NCBI RefSeq assembly: GCF_001269425.1
Contig: NZ_CP011787.1
Coordinates: forward strand, 372,001 to 436,000
Length of the DNA: 64,000 nt
Reading direction: 5' to 3'
From: Candidatus Palibaumannia cicadellinicola
GTDB lineage: Bacteria > Pseudomonadota > Gammaproteobacteria > Enterobacterales > Enterobacteriaceae
Made by a program: the position numbers and the translations under genes. This document shows positions 21,948 through 34,155 of this stretch, one piece after another; position 1 is the stretch's first letter, and the number at the start of each line of letters is the position of its first letter. Under the pieces are notes generated by a model that saw nothing but the letters and a program-made list of their open reading frames with translations, ran no database searches and was not told where the DNA came from.

Positions 21948-22682
21948 TTATAGCATATACATGCCTCCATTGACATGTATCGTTTCCCCGGTAATATATG
22001 CAGCCTCATCAGATGCTAAAAAAGCTACTGCACTTGCTATTTCTTTCGGATAACCAAAACGATTAGCTGGAATTTTATCTAAAATTCTACACAGATTTTC
22101 ATCTGTTAATACTTCTGTCATATCTGTTTTAATAACACCTGGTGCTACTACATTTATTGTAATACCTCTAGATGCTACTTCATGAGCCAGCGATTTACTT
22201 AATCCAATTAATCCTGCCTTAGCAGCTGCGTAATTCGCTTGTCCTAAATTACCTATAGATCCTATCACAGAACCTATAGTAATAATTCTGCCGTAATTTT
22301 TTTTCAGCATCGATCTTATTACAGCTTTAGACATACGGAATACTGAAGTTAGATTAGTATCTAAAACATACTGCCATTCTTCTTCTTGCATCCTAATAAG
22401 AAGATTATCACGTGTGATACCTGCATTGTTTACTAAAATATCAGCATCCCCAAATTCTGTACGCATTTTTTTGAAAAAAGCATCGATAGATACTAGGTCT
22501 GAAACATTCAGTTTCATACCCTTACCACTAGTACCTAAATAGGTACTAATATTATATGCTCCATTTTCGCTAGTAGAAGTCCCTACTACTACTGCTTGCT
22601 GAGCTACTAATTTTTCTGCAATAGCTCTACCAATACCACGGCTAGCGCCGGTAACTAAAGCAATTTTATTTTTTAAATTCAT
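21948..22682 (-). CDS. fabG: 3-oxoacyl-ACP reductase
   Basis: 244 residues, the E. coli length. NADPH-dependent reduction of beta-ketoacyl-ACP. N-terminal TGASRGIG cofactor motif, NNAG, and the catalytic Ser, Tyr and Lys in IGSVIGSIGNLGQANYAAAK. Its ATG overlaps the fabD stop by four bases, so the two are translationally coupled. Confidence 0.97.
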   Translation of the reverse strand: MNLKNKIALVTGASRGIGRAIAEKLVAQQAVVVGTSTSENGAYNISTYLGTSGKGMKLNVSDLVSIDAFFKKMRTEFGDADILVNNAGITRDNLLIRMQEEEWQYVLDTNLTSVFRMSKAVIRSMLKKNYGRIITIGSVIGSIGNLGQANYAAAKAGLIGLSKSLAHEVASRGITINVVAPGVIKTDMTEVLTDENLCRILDKIPANRFGYPKEIASAVAFLASDEAAYITGETIHVNGGMYML

Positions 22683-23629
22683 TGTGTTACCCTAGTTATC
22701 TTGTTAATTAACATAGATAATGAAGTATTGTTATTAACTGCAGCACAATACAGTCTATTACTAATTTGTTTAGTAAATCCAGTAAGTACTTTGCTAGGTC
22801 CTATTTCAAGTACAGTGTTAATATCTTGTGCAGACAGGTACTCAATAGTTTCTGTCCAGCGTACCGGGCTATATAGTTGACGTACTAGCGCCTTACGAAT
22901 TATATTTGGATCATTAGAAATACATACATCAACATTATGTACTACCGGCACCTTTGGAATTGAAAAATTTATATTGTTCAGTACTTTTGCTAACTGCTTT
23001 GCAGCAGGTTTCATCAATATACAGTGTGATGGGACGCTGACTATAAGCCTATGCGTCATTTTAGCACCATGAGCTTTACAGATAATACTAGCACGTTCAA
23101 CAGCTTCTTTATGGCCAGTAATGACCACTTGATTCGGAGTGTTAAAATTTGCTAGAGAAACTATTTGTCCCTGCGCTGCCAGTGAACAAGCAGCTGCAAT
23201 AGTAGCATGATCGATACCAATAATCGCAGACATTGCGCCGATGCCAGCAGGAACGGCTTTCTGCATTAACTTACCACGTATAGCTACTAATTTGACTGCA
23301 GAAGTAAAATCTAATACTCCAGCACATACTAATGCTGAATATTCACCCAAACTATGACCTGCCATAAACATTGGCATAATTCCGCCAAGTTTTTGCCATA
23401 TACGCCATATCAATACCGACATTGTTAATAATGCTGGCTGTGTATGCCAAGTTTTATTAAGTTCTTCAGCAGGACCATGTTCTACTAGCTTTAATAAATC
23501 ATAATTTAGCACAATCGAAGCTTGGTTAAAAATTTTTTTAACTTCTTCAGGATAGTATGCTGCTATTTCAGCTAGCATCCCAACTTTTTGAGAACCCTGT
23601 CCTGGAAATACCATAGCAAATTTATTCAC
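22679..23629 (-). CDS. fabD: Malonyl-CoA:ACP transacylase
   Basis: 316 residues (E. coli 309). It loads malonyl groups onto ACP. The nucleophile elbow GHSLGEYSAL carries the catalytic Ser, and the catalytic His is in VPSHC. FPGQGSQKVGML at the start is typical. It sits between fabH and fabG in the fab cluster. Confidence 0.97.
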   Translation of the reverse strand: MNKFAMVFPGQGSQKVGMLAEIAAYYPEEVKKIFNQASIVLNYDLLKLVEHGPAEELNKTWHTQPALLTMSVLIWRIWQKLGGIMPMFMAGHSLGEYSALVCAGVLDFTSAVKLVAIRGKLMQKAVPAGIGAMSAIIGIDHATIAAACSLAAQGQIVSLANFNTPNQVVITGHKEAVERASIICKAHGAKMTHRLIVSVPSHCILMKPAAKQLAKVLNNINFSIPKVPVVHNVDVCISNDPNIIRKALVRQLYSPVRWTETIEYLSAQDINTVLEIGPSKVLTGFTKQISNRLYCAAVNNNTSLSMLINKITRVTQ

Positions 23630-23643
23630 TATTCTTTTCCTTA

Positions 23644-24600
23644 TTAAAAACGTAGTAGAGCGGAACCCCAGGTAAAACCGCCACCAAACGCTTCTAGTAA
23701 AACTAATTGTCCTGTTTTTATCCTACCATCACGTACTCCTTCATCGAGCGCTAACGGTACAGAAGCAGCAGAAGTATTTCCATGTCTATCCAAGGTAACT
23801 ATTACTTTATTCATTTTCATCCCTAGTTTTTTTGCTGTTGCATAAATAATCCGTAGGTTAGCCTGATGAGGTACTAACCAGTCAATATCTTCGTGAGATA
23901 AATTATTGATTTTTAGGGTTTCATCAGCAACATGTGATAACTTAGTAACCGCCACCTTAAATACTTCATTACCAGACATTTTAAGATAAGAATCTGCAGT
24001 ATAATTTAAGCTATTGTTGTTATAAGGTAGGGTTAACAGATCTCCATAACTTCCATCAGCATGCAAATGAGTGGAAATTATTCCAGGCTTTGCTGAACCA
24101 CCTAACAGAACTGCACCTGCGCCATCACCAAACAAAATTAATGTTCCTCGATCATTAGGAGCTAGCTTCTTACTAAGAACATCAGCACCAATAACTAGTG
24201 CATGCTTAATAGCACCATTTTTAACATATTGATCGACAACGCTTAGGGCATAAGCAAATCCAGCACAAGCCGCAGCTAAATCAAAAGACACACAGTCTGT
24301 AATACCTAATTCTCTTTGAATTTGACATGCTGAACTAGGAAAAGCATGACTTGATGAGGTAGTCGCTACTATTATCATCCCCACTTGTTCTGCTGCTATG
24401 CCAGCCATACTCAGTGCTTGTTCAGCTGCATAATATCCCATACGAAATACAGTTTCATGTGCATTAGCAATGCGGCGTTCGCGTATACCAGTACGAGTAA
24501 CAATCCATTCATTTGATGTATCTACCATGTGTTCTAGGTCAGCATTAGACCTAATTTGCGCAGGGAGATAGCTTCCCGTGCCTAGGATTTTTGTATACAT
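23644..24600 (-). CDS. fabH: 3-oxoacyl-ACP synthase III
   Basis: 318 residues (E. coli 317). It starts fatty-acid synthesis by condensing acetyl-CoA with malonyl-ACP. The catalytic triad is visible: Cys in [11 protein letters not shown], His in VPHQANLRI and Asn in RHGNTSAAS. It lies ten bases after plsX. With fabF missing here, chain elongation must rely on another condensing enzyme such as FabB encoded elsewhere. Confidence 0.97.
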   Translation of the reverse strand: MYTKILGTGSYLPAQIRSNADLEHMVDTSNEWIVTRTGIRERRIANAHETVFRMGYYAAEQALSMAGIAAEQVGMIIVATTSSSHAFPSSACQIQRELGITDCVSFDLAAACAGFAYALSVVDQYVKNGAIKHALVIGADVLSKKLAPNDRGTLILFGDGAGAVLLGGSAKPGIISTHLHADGSYGDLLTLPYNNNSLNYTADSYLKMSGNEVFKVAVTKLSHVADETLKINNLSHEDIDWLVPHQANLRIIYATAKKLGMKMNKVIVTLDRHGNTSAASVPLALDEGVRDGRIKTGQLVLLEAFGGGFTWGSALLRF

Positions 24601-24610
24601 TTGTACTAAA

Positions 24611-25627
24611 TCACTCTGTAGTAATCCAGCATTCAGCCAAACGTGACGCTATTTTTTTAGAAATTTGTCTCTCTACTGCTTTTACTGCCTGTGTAATTGC
24701 TGTGGTAAAAGCTTGCTGATTTGCTGCTCCGTGGCTCTTAATTACTGTGCCACATAAACCTACTAAATAAGCACCATTATATTTGTCTGGATTCATGTAA
24801 CTAAAGTTACAAACTATATTTGTATTCATACTGAAATTATGCTGAACGCTATCATCTGAAGATTTAATTAATGAAAGAAAAAATCTTATGACCCCTTCCA
24901 TTGTCTTTAGTGTAACGTTGCCAACAAAACCTTCACATACAATTATATCTGTTTTTCCAGTTAATAATTCATTAGCTTCAAGATAACCAATATAATTAAT
25001 TGAAGAAATATTACTTAATATTTTTGCAGCCTGGTGAATATTCCCAAAGCCTTTAGTATTTTCTGCGCCAATATTTAATAACGCAACCCTTGGAACATTT
25101 ACTACTCCAATAATTTGCTTCGCTATTACTTCACCAATAATTGCGAACTGCACTAACATCATAGCGTTACACTTGATATTTGCTCCTATATCAAGTACTA
25201 CTGTTTTACCATTGTTTTGATGGGGTAATATAACCATTAATGCAGGCCTGTGAATGCCAGCGATAGGTGTTAAAACTAATTTTGCTAAACCCATTAGTGC
25301 ACCAGTATTACCTGCACTTACACAAGCATGAGCTCGTCCTACCTTAATTAACTCAAGAGCAACACGCATTGATGTCCCTTGACTAGATAGTATTGCTTGT
25401 GATGGTTTTGCTTCACTATTTATAATATATTTAGTTGGAACTATTGATATTCTATCATTGGATATAGAATTATATTTGACTAAATAATTAGTAATTGCTG
25501 CAGGCTTGCCAACAAGCAAAAGCTCAAGTTGTGGATAATATCTCAGTGCCTGTAAAGCTGCTGGCACTATTACATCAGGACCGAAATCACCACCCATAGC
25601 ATCTAGTGCTAGGGTTATACCTCTCAA
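24611..25627 (-). CDS. plsX: Phosphate acyltransferase PlsX
   Basis: 338 residues (E. coli 356; an internal basic stretch and the C-terminal tail are shorter). It makes acyl-phosphate from acyl-ACP for phospholipid synthesis. Conserved blocks are [48 protein letters not shown] and [12 protein letters not shown]. The start is TTG at 25627 with AGGT eight bases upstream. It follows rpmF by 26 bases, the classic rpmF-plsX-fab order. Confidence 0.95.
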   Translation of the reverse strand: MRGITLALDAMGGDFGPDVIVPAALQALRYYPQLELLLVGKPAAITNYLVKYNSISNDRISIVPTKYIINSEAKPSQAILSSQGTSMRVALELIKVGRAHACVSAGNTGALMGLAKLVLTPIAGIHRPALMVILPHQNNGKTVVLDIGANIKCNAMMLVQFAIIGEVIAKQIIGVVNVPRVALLNIGAENTKGFGNIHQAAKILSNISSINYIGYLEANELLTGKTDIIVCEGFVGNVTLKTMEGVIRFFLSLIKSSDDSVQHNFSMNTNIVCNFSYMNPDKYNGAYLVGLCGTVIKSHGAANQQAFTTAITQAVKAVERQISKKIASRLAECWITTE

Positions 25628-25653
25628 GGTATTTACCTTTATTTATTTATGAT

Positions 25654-25824
25654 TTACCTAGTTATCACTTTACCACCTCGGTAGAAACCATTAGTAGTAA
25701 TGTGATGACGCAGGTGAATTTCACCAGAAGTTTTATCTACTGATGTAGTAGTTATTGTAAGTGCATCATGAGCGCGTCGCATACCCCGTTTAGAACGGGT
25801 AGGTTTATTTTGTTGTACAGCCAT
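25654..25824 (-). CDS. rpmF: 50S ribosomal protein L32
   Basis: 56 residues. It begins [17 protein letters not shown], nearly identical to E. coli L32, and has the HLRHH motif. ATG at 25824 with AGGAG seven to eight bases upstream is the start; the frame is open for 17 more codons upstream but that is not conserved. It is the first gene of the rpmF-plsX-fabH-fabD-fabG-acpP run. E. coli yceD, normally upstream, is absent. Confidence 0.97.
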   Translation of the reverse strand: MAVQQNKPTRSKRGMRRAHDALTITTTSVDKTSGEIHLRHHITTNGFYRGGKVITR

Positions 25825-26082
25825 ATACCTAACTCCTTTATAAAAAACTACAATTTGTTTGATAACAATTATCAAATATGTAAATTTTTTACAGAACTTT
25901 TTTAAAGTTATTCTAGTAATAATAGACTTATATAAGCATAAATACTATATATTATATATATAAAACTATCCTACAATAAGGCGCTTCTTTCATTTATTAA
26001 CTGATTAATGTATAGCTAGGCTAGGTACGGTACGTACATAAATAGCTTAATTGAATTATATTAATAAATTTTAACATATTGA

Positions 26083-27054
26083 TTATTTATGATAGGTACG
26101 TAGATAACGTATACATTGAAGTAATGAGTTATCTAAAGGAGCTTCAATATGTAATATTTTACCGCTAGCAGGGTGTTTAAAACTAAGCGATACAGCATGT
26201 AAGAAAATCCTATTTAGGCCACTGTTTTTTAATTTATTATCAAAAATATTATCACCATAATAATTATCAAAAGCAATAGGATGACCTGCATACTGACTAT
26301 GTACACGAATTTGGTGGGTACGCCCGGTAACTGGACTTGCTCTAACTAGAGTTGCTAGTGTGAATCTTTCTTCTACTTTAAAAAAAGTCTTTGACAATTT
26401 ACCATTGCTGTTAACCTGTACTAGGCGTTTCCCACTAGATACACTTGTCTTCATCAATGGTGCATCTACTACTGTAGTAGTAGACGGCCACTGACCACGT
26501 ACCAGTGCCAAATAATATTTTTTGATACTGTTCATTCTTAATTGCTCATGCATCATACGTAAAACTGAACGTTTTTTTGCTACAAGTAAAATACCAGAGG
26601 TATTTCTATCTAGTCGATGTATAAGTTCTAGGAAATAATTGTTAGGCCATAATGCACGTAGTCCTTCTATGATACCAAAGCTCAATTTACATCCGCTATG
26701 TACTGGAGTTCCTGCTGGTTTATTTAATATTAAAATATAATTATCTTCATAAATAATAGCTTCTTTTAAAGCAGCTACTTTTTCAAGTTTAGGAGAAATA
26801 TGCTGATTATTATTTTGAAGTACTGGTGGTATGCGTAGTTGATCACCAATGTTTAATTTAAATTTAGGTTTTATTCTTTTTTTGTTTATTCGTACTTCTC
26901 CTTTACGAATAATACGATAAATAAGGCTTTTAGGTACTCCTTTTAGTTTATGAAGCAAAAAATTATCTATTCTTTGACCAGCTTCATGTGTAGATATGTT
27001 AATAATATTTACCTGATAATTAGGTGCTTGTTTAGATCGATATGGTAAAACCAT
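26083..27054 (-). CDS. rluC: 23S rRNA pseudouridine synthase RluC
   Basis: 323 residues (E. coli 319). It forms pseudouridines 955, 2504 and 2580 of 23S rRNA. The N-terminal S4 RNA-binding domain (about residues 20-85) is followed by the catalytic domain with the Asp-containing motif HRLDRNTSGILLVAKK and the closing TGRTHQIRVH motif. It is divergent from rne, as in E. coli. Confidence 0.95.
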   Translation of the reverse strand: MVLPYRSKQAPNYQVNIINISTHEAGQRIDNFLLHKLKGVPKSLIYRIIRKGEVRINKKRIKPKFKLNIGDQLRIPPVLQNNNQHISPKLEKVAALKEAIIYEDNYILILNKPAGTPVHSGCKLSFGIIEGLRALWPNNYFLELIHRLDRNTSGILLVAKKRSVLRMMHEQLRMNSIKKYYLALVRGQWPSTTTVVDAPLMKTSVSSGKRLVQVNSNGKLSKTFFKVEERFTLATLVRASPVTGRTHQIRVHSQYAGHPIAFDNYYGDNIFDNKLKNSGLNRIFLHAVSLSFKHPASGKILHIEAPLDNSLLQCIRYLRTYHK

Positions 27055-27518
27055 AGTATTTATTACCTTTATTTATTATGTTCCTAACTATATTAGGTTA
27101 AGTATTGCACTTTAAGTTCGTATTTACCTAATACGATCAATGACATTTAACAAAGTCGTCTTGCTATATATGTGTCAGCAATGAAATAATGTATTTACTT
27201 ACACGTTTATACGTGTGCGTATGAAACTAGGTTTAGCTTACTTGATAAAACCGAAACGCAGCAATAGCGTAATACGTAATTGTTAATCATTTATAGCCTA
27301 GCTATCGGCAAATTAATTACTACTTAGCTGGTAAACAATCAAAAGCAATTATCTCTCATTTAATGATACGAATCATACTGATAGATTTTTCCTGTTTTAT
27401 AAAACACATACTACCCAAATAATGCTTATAACTTATAAATAAGTAGTAGGTAGGTTATGACACGGCTATGCAGTTCTTTGTTGCCTACCACTCTAATGCT
27501 AAACATGAGTAATTGATA
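27055..27518 (+). promoter_or_regulatory. rluC-rne intergenic region and putative rne leader
   Basis: A 464-base gene-free stretch between divergent rluC and rne, long for this compact genome. It contains a hairpin ACACGT-TTAT-ACGTGT (27201-27216) and a longer stem with GGTAGG (27449-27454) pairing with CCTACC (27484-27489) just before the start codon. E. coli rne has a roughly 360-base structured leader through which RNase E represses its own mRNA. A similar role is inferred from length, position and hairpins, not from sequence identity. Confidence 0.5.
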
Positions 27519-29807
27519 ATGAAAAGAATGTTAATAAATGCCACTCAACAAGAAGAGTTACGCGTAGCCTTAGTAGATGGCCAGAAATTGTATGACCTAG
27601 CTATTGAAAGCTGGGGACATGAACAGAAAAAAGCAAATATATACAAGGGTATCATTACCCGTATTGAACAAAGTCTTGAAGCAGCTTTTGTAGATCATGG
27701 TGCTGATCGTCATGGTTTTCTGCCTTTTAAAGAAATTTCTAGTGAATATTTTCCTCCTAACTATTCTAGTAATAATAGGTTAAACATTAAAGACGTACTG
27801 CATGAAGGTCAAGAAATTATTGTACAAGTAGATAAAGAGGAAAGAGGTAATAAAGGCGCGGCACTTACTACATTTATTAGTCTAGCTGGAAGCTATCTTG
27901 TTTTGATGCCTAATAACCCTCGTGCAGGAGGAATTTCAAGAAGAATTGAGGGTGAATATCGTAATGAACTAAAGGAGGTTTTATCATTACTAGAACTACC
28001 AGAAGGTATGGGACTAATAGTTCGTACTGCAGGTATTGGTAAATCAGCAGAAGCATTACAATGGGATCTATCTTTCCGTCTTAAACACTGGCAGGCAATT
28101 AAAAAAGCAGCTGATAGTCGTCCAGCACCATTTTTGATTTATCAGGAAAGCAATGTAATAGTACGTTCGTTCCGTGATTATCTCAGGCCAGATATTGGTG
28201 AAATTCTGATAGATAACCCTAAATTTTTAAATTTAGCTAAAGAACATATTACATTACTTGGTCGTCCTGACTTTACTAGTAAACTAAAGCTATACAGTGG
28301 TGAAATTCCTTTGTTTAGTTACTACCAGATAGAATCACAGATTGAATCCGCTTTCCAACGTGAAGTACGTTTACCTTCTGGCGGATCAATAGTCATTGAT
28401 ACTACGGAGGCGTTAACTGCCATAGATATTAACTCAGCTCGTTCAATCCGTGGCTTAGATATTGAAGAAACAGCCTTTAATACTAACATAGAAGCAGCTG
28501 AAGAAATTGCTCGTCAGTTACGTTTGCGAGACCTAGGAGGTTTAATAGTAATAGACTTTATTGATATGACGCAAGTACGTAATCAACGTGAAGTAGAAAA
28601 TTGTTTGCGTGAATCAGTACGTAAAGATCGTGCTCGTATTCAGATAGGACGCATATCACGTTTTGGTTTATTGGAACTTTCTCGCCAACGTATTAGTTCA
28701 TCATTAGGTGAGTCAAGCCATCATTTATGTCCTAGATGCGGTGGTACTGGTACCATACGTGATAATGAATCATTATCACTTTCTATACTACGTATCATAG
28801 AAGAAGAAACACTAAAAGCTAATACTCATGAAGTACATGCTATCGTACCAGTACCTATTGCTTCTTATTTGCTTAATGAAAAGCGTGCCGCAGTTAATGC
28901 GATAGAGAAGCGTAAAGGTGGAGTACGTGCAATTATTGTTCCTAATGATCAAATGCACACTCCAAATTATGTGGTTATCAGGATACGTAAAGGTGAAGAA
29001 GCAACTACACTCAGCTATTTATTACCGCAACTATACAGTACGGAAAAGATGCAGCATCAAGCAGATAAAATTGATGATATCAACGCTGAAAGAAAACGTG
29101 ATGAGCAACCTGCTATGACTAATACTAATGTAATTAGTCCAGATAATAGAATCAAAATAGCAAAAACACCAGTTATTTATGCGTCAATGATTAAATTATT
29201 TTTTAGATTAATTGCCGGGTTAAAATCTTTAGTCATAGCTTCAAATAAATTAGATAAATGTTATCCACAACAATATAGTATGCTAATTAAAACAGAGTCG
29301 GAAGTGTCGTCTAATAATAAAGAAGAACTCATTAGTACGTCAAAAAAATTTATCTCAACCATTTGCAATAAGCAGCAGTATTTGGCAAATAGCCAATCTA
29401 CAATAAACAAAAAAGAAGAATACACTGAACAAAAAATTCAAGTATTACCTAAAATACTTGATGATAGTTATTATCATCACGCTGATACTAAAAATATAGT
29501 AAAAAATATGTCACAGCTGAGACAATTTAACTTGATAGATAAAAAAATAAGAGTTATTAAGTGCAGTCCAACAAACATCATTGTGTCTAAGCAAACTGCT
29601 TCTGTAAATTCAGAGGCATATTATTGCAATAATTATAAGAAAACAGAACCAATTAGATCACGTAGTTTGCGTTATTTAAGAGTTAGCGGACAACGCCGTC
29701 GTCGTTATGATCGTTATGAGCTTACCAGATCATCATCACATGCTGCTCATAGTAGTAATTCAAATAGGCAAGATAAAGTAATTAAACTACAAGATACATC
29801 CATTTAA
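27519..29807 (+). CDS. rne: Ribonuclease E, shortened C-terminal scaffold
   Basis: 762 residues against 1061 in E. coli. The catalytic half (about 1-530) is nearly unchanged: S1 domain, 5'-sensor, DNase I-like region with the metal-binding Asp in [11 protein letters not shown] and VIDFIDM, and Zn-link CPRCGGTG. The C-terminal half is cut down. An amphipathic membrane-anchor-like helix remains (about 557-575, [15 protein letters not shown]), as does an arginine-rich RNA-binding patch matching AR2 (about 715-734, [15 protein letters not shown]). The segments that bind enolase and PNPase in E. coli are not recognisable. ATG at 27519 gives the family start [11 protein letters not shown] at 27513 is an alternative. 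Confidence 0.96.
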   Translation: MKRMLINATQQEELRVALVDGQKLYDLAIESWGHEQKKANIYKGIITRIEQSLEAAFVDHGADRHGFLPFKEISSEYFPPNYSSNNRLNIKDVLHEGQEIIVQVDKEERGNKGAALTTFISLAGSYLVLMPNNPRAGGISRRIEGEYRNELKEVLSLLELPEGMGLIVRTAGIGKSAEALQWDLSFRLKHWQAIKKAADSRPAPFLIYQESNVIVRSFRDYLRPDIGEILIDNPKFLNLAKEHITLLGRPDFTSKLKLYSGEIPLFSYYQIESQIESAFQREVRLPSGGSIVIDTTEALTAIDINSARSIRGLDIEETAFNTNIEAAEEIARQLRLRDLGGLIVIDFIDMTQVRNQREVENCLRESVRKDRARIQIGRISRFGLLELSRQRISSSLGESSHHLCPRCGGTGTIRDNESLSLSILRIIEEETLKANTHEVHAIVPVPIASYLLNEKRAAVNAIEKRKGGVRAIIVPNDQMHTPNYVVIRIRKGEEATTLSYLLPQLYSTEKMQHQADKIDDINAERKRDEQPAMTNTNVISPDNRIKIAKTPVIYASMIKLFFRLIAGLKSLVIASNKLDKCYPQQYSMLIKTESEVSSNNKEELISTSKKFISTICNKQQYLANSQSTINKKEEYTEQKIQVLPKILDDSYYHHADTKNIVKNMSQLRQFNLIDKKIRVIKCSPTNIIVSKQTASVNSEAYYCNNYKKTEPIRSRSLRYLRVSGQRRRRYDRYELTRSSSHAAHSSNSNRQDKVIKLQDTSI

Positions 29808-29832
29808 CTTAATCCCCTATGTGTAAAATGTC

Positions 29833-29858
29833 TGGTAGTACAAGTACAGTAACTACCA
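29833..29858 (+). terminator. Weak hairpin after rne
   Basis: TGGTAGT (29833-29839) pairs with ACTACCA (29852-29858) around a 12-base loop, 26 bases past the rne stop. A second small hairpin, CCTAT-CGT-ATAGG, follows at 29868-29880. No T-run is present, so termination is suggested by position only. Confidence 0.3.
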
Positions 29859-29922
29859 AACATCATACCTATCGTATAGGATAACAGCATAGCATAATAT
29901 ATATATACGGAAATTTTTTTTA

Positions 29923-30972
29923 ATGACAGTAAAAATAGTAGAACTCAAGATTCGCAGACCAGATGATTGGCATGTGCATTTGCGCGATGATGATATGTTG
30001 CGTACAGTATTACCTTATACTAGCCGTTATTTCGGGCGCGCAATTATTATGCCTAACCTAACACCGCCAGTAACAACTATTTGCCAAGCAATAGCTTATC
30101 GGGAACGTATTATGGCTGCGCTACCTGCTGGACATAAATTTACACCTTTGATGACCTGCTACCTTACGCAATCAATGAACAAACAAGAACTTATTGAAGG
30201 ATTTAAAAATAATGTTTTTACTGCTGCTAAACTGTATCTAGCTAATACTACTATTAATTCACACTATGGAGTAACTGATATAACTAAAATTTATCCTATA
30301 TTATCTGCTATGCAAGATTTCGGGATACCATTATTAATGCATGGCGAATTAAATAATCCTGAAATTGATATCTTTGATCGTGAAGTACGCTTCATTGAAC
30401 AAGTAATAGAGCCTATACATCGCAAATTCAATAATTTAAAAATAGTATTGGAGCACATTACAACTAAAGAGGCAGTGGACTATGTTTTAGAAGGAAATAG
30501 CTATATTGGAGCAACTATTACCCCGCAACATTTGATGTTTAATCGTAACCATATGCTAGTTGGTGGAATTCGTCCACATCTTTATTGTCTTCCTATACTT
30601 AAAAGAAGTTGTCACCAAAAAGCGCTTCGTGCTGCTGTTGCTAGTGGTTTCGATCGTTTTTTCTTAGGAACAGATACAGCACCACATTATCGTAATAGTA
30701 AGGAGTCAGCTTGTGGTTGTGCTGGAATTTTCAATGCCCCAGTGGCTTTGCCTGCTTATGCTACAGTATTTGAAGAACTGAACGCACTAGAATACTTTGA
30801 GGCTTTTTGTTCACTCAATGGACCAAATTTTTATGGATTACCTTTTAATAAAGAGTTCATATCTATTAAACGCAAAGATACCTATCCACCAGAGCTAATA
30901 TATTTAGCTAATGGAGAAACTGTTGTATCTTTTCTTGCACAACAGTTATTAAACTGGAAAGTTATTGATTAA
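29923..30972 (+). CDS. pyrC: Dihydroorotase
   Basis: 349 residues (E. coli 348). Zinc enzyme of pyrimidine synthesis that cyclises carbamoyl-aspartate. Metal ligands are in DDWHVHLRD, the carbamylated Lys in TAAKLYLAN, and further His and Asp residues in HGELN, LEHITT and FLGTDTAPH. The C-terminal part is full length. It stands between rne and sppA without close operon partners. Confidence 0.97.
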   Translation: MTVKIVELKIRRPDDWHVHLRDDDMLRTVLPYTSRYFGRAIIMPNLTPPVTTICQAIAYRERIMAALPAGHKFTPLMTCYLTQSMNKQELIEGFKNNVFTAAKLYLANTTINSHYGVTDITKIYPILSAMQDFGIPLLMHGELNNPEIDIFDREVRFIEQVIEPIHRKFNNLKIVLEHITTKEAVDYVLEGNSYIGATITPQHLMFNRNHMLVGGIRPHLYCLPILKRSCHQKALRAAVASGFDRFFLGTDTAPHYRNSKESACGCAGIFNAPVALPAYATVFEELNALEYFEAFCSLNGPNFYGLPFNKEFISIKRKDTYPPELIYLANGETVVSFLAQQLLNWKVID

Positions 30973-31152
30973 TTGATTTCTTGGTATAATTACTTGTTTT
31001 GTTACTATCAGCAATACAAAAAATTTTTTACATAAATATGTAATATTTAAATAAATAATTAAAATAATTTTATTATTATATATTATATATAATATGCTGA
31101 TCATATAAGCTAAAATCACATTTTAAGCTGATTATTATGGATAGATATATAA

Positions 31153-32973
31153 ATGATTATTACCTTGTGGAACATTATAAAAAACCAATGCAGATTGGTT
31201 TGGCGCTTACTTATTTTTATACGTAATTTTATTTGTAACATATTTATATTTTTAATAATAGTTATTATAGTAGGTATTCCCCTGCAGATTAATCATACGA
31301 AATCTTCGGTAACACAAGGTGCTCTCATTATGGATATCACTGGTACCATTGTAGATAATGCCATAGCAAATAATAAATTGAGACTACTTGGTCGTGAATT
31401 ATTTGGCATAAAAAACATAAAAGAGAATTCACTATTCGATATAGTAGAAATAATTAGACAGGCAAAAAGTAATACTAATATTACTGGTTTAGTACTATCA
31501 TTAAAAAACTTTAATGGTGCAGATCAACCTTCACTTCAATATATTGGTAAAGCGCTAAGTGAATTCAGAGATAGTGGGAAACCTATTTACTCTATAGGTG
31601 ATAGTTATAATCAGGCGCAGTATTTTCTTGCTAGCTATGCTAATAAAATTTATCTTATGCCACAAGGTATGGTAGATTTACGAGGTTTTGCTACTAATAA
31701 TTTCTACTATAAGTCTCTACTAGATAAGCTGAAAGTAAATAGTTATATTTTCCGTGTAGGTACATACAAATCTGCAGCAGAGCCTTTTTTACGTGATAAT
31801 ATGTCCGAAGCAGCTCGATCCGCTGATAGTCGTTGGCTTGGAAAATTATGGCAAAATTATATGGATATAGTAGCTATAAATCGTAAGTTAACACCAACAG
31901 AACTTTTTCCTGATTTTCCTACTTTACTTGCTAGATTAAAAGCTGTCAATGGTGATATGGCACAGTTAGCACTAAAGAATAAATGGGTAGATGAAGTAAC
32001 TTCTAGTGCTAGTTTTGATCAAGCTATGATAAAAATTTTTGGCAAAAATGATCAAAGTAAATCATTTAATGCTATTAGTATCTATGATTATAAGCTCATT
32101 CATCCAGTCCAGCAAAGTACTAAAATTGCTGTTATTTTTGTAGAAGGTACAATAAATGACGGACCAGAAACACCTGGATCTATTTGTGGTGAGCAAATTG
32201 CTCTTCAGATACGCGATGCACGTTTAGATCCTAATATTAAAGCAATTATTTTGAGAGTAAATAGCCCAGGTGGTAGCGTTAGTGCATCAGAAGTAATTCA
32301 CGCAGAACTATTAGCAGCACGTGCTGCTAATAAACCTATAGTAATATCTATGGGTGGTATGGCAGCTTCAGGTGGTTATTGGATATCTACACCGGGAAAC
32401 TTTATTATTGCTAGCAAAAGTACCATCACTGGCTCGATTGGTATTTTTGGTTTTATCCATACTTTAGAAAATTTTCTTGACAGTATTGGCATACATACTG
32501 ATGGAGTAGCTACTTCACCAATAGCAAATAGATCAATAACAAAAAAATTACCAATAGAATTATCAAAAATAATGCAGCTTACAGTAGAAAATGGCTATAA
32601 TAAATTTATTCAGCTAGTAGCTGAATCTCGTCATAAGACATTAGATGAAATTGAAAACATTGCTCAGGGTCATGTATGGATTGGTAGCGATGCCATAAAT
32701 AAAGGGCTAGTAGATAAATTAGGTGATTTTGATGATGCTGTCAATAAAGCAGCTGAGTTAGCCAATATTGAAAATTATCAACTTAATTGGTATATAAATC
32801 AGCCAAGTATAATAAATATTGTACTGAATCAAATTAATGTAGAAAATTATAATTTTATACCTAAACCTATTATTAATATATTAAATTTTATAAATCAAAA
32901 TGGTGGGATAGGATTATTTGATGCTCAAAATCGCTATGCATTTTGCCTAAATTGTGAAAAAGGTAAGGCATAA
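31153..32973 (+). CDS. sppA: Protease IV (signal peptide peptidase SppA)
   Basis: 606 residues (E. coli 618). Inner-membrane serine protease that degrades cleaved signal peptides. One N-terminal transmembrane helix (about residues 23-45) is followed by two tandem SppA domains. The catalytic Lys lies in GTYKSAAEPF of the first domain and the Ser in GGMAASGGYWIS of the second. It lies about 100 bases before gapA, as a contraction of the E. coli sppA to gapA interval. Confidence 0.96.
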   Translation: MIITLWNIIKNQCRLVWRLLIFIRNFICNIFIFLIIVIIVGIPLQINHTKSSVTQGALIMDITGTIVDNAIANNKLRLLGRELFGIKNIKENSLFDIVEIIRQAKSNTNITGLVLSLKNFNGADQPSLQYIGKALSEFRDSGKPIYSIGDSYNQAQYFLASYANKIYLMPQGMVDLRGFATNNFYYKSLLDKLKVNSYIFRVGTYKSAAEPFLRDNMSEAARSADSRWLGKLWQNYMDIVAINRKLTPTELFPDFPTLLARLKAVNGDMAQLALKNKWVDEVTSSASFDQAMIKIFGKNDQSKSFNAISIYDYKLIHPVQQSTKIAVIFVEGTINDGPETPGSICGEQIALQIRDARLDPNIKAIILRVNSPGGSVSASEVIHAELLAARAANKPIVISMGGMAASGGYWISTPGNFIIASKSTITGSIGIFGFIHTLENFLDSIGIHTDGVATSPIANRSITKKLPIELSKIMQLTVENGYNKFIQLVAESRHKTLDEIENIAQGHVWIGSDAINKGLVDKLGDFDDAVNKAAELANIENYQLNWYINQPSIINIVLNQINVENYNFIPKPIINILNFINQNGGIGLFDAQNRYAFCLNCEKGKA

Positions 32974-33049
32974 CTACATAACAATAAAGTACAAGAACAA
33001 GTAAATGGTTGTTACATGTCCCATCAAAGAAACATATTTTTATAATTAA

Positions 33050-34069
<1,020 letters not shown>

Positions 34070-34072
<3 letters not shown>

Positions 34073-34099
34073 CGCTAATTGTTATTACTAATAGCGTTA
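34070..34099 (+). terminator. Hairpin after gapA
   Basis: TAACGCTA (34070-34077) overlaps the gapA stop and pairs perfectly with TAGCGTTA (34092-34099), eight base pairs with a 14-base loop. It is followed by ATTACCTGA and no strong T-run. The position makes a gapA terminator or 3'-end-protecting hairpin likely. Confidence 0.45.
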
Positions 34100-34155
34100 A
34101 TTACCTGATATAAATCTAAAAAATAATCTGTATCCGATTATTTTTTTTATTGAAT

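Noticed and set aside
31021-31140. AT-rich tract before sppA as a replication origin
   Set aside because: No DnaA-box clusters or dnaA/gidA neighbours; such AT-rich spacers are ordinary in this genome.
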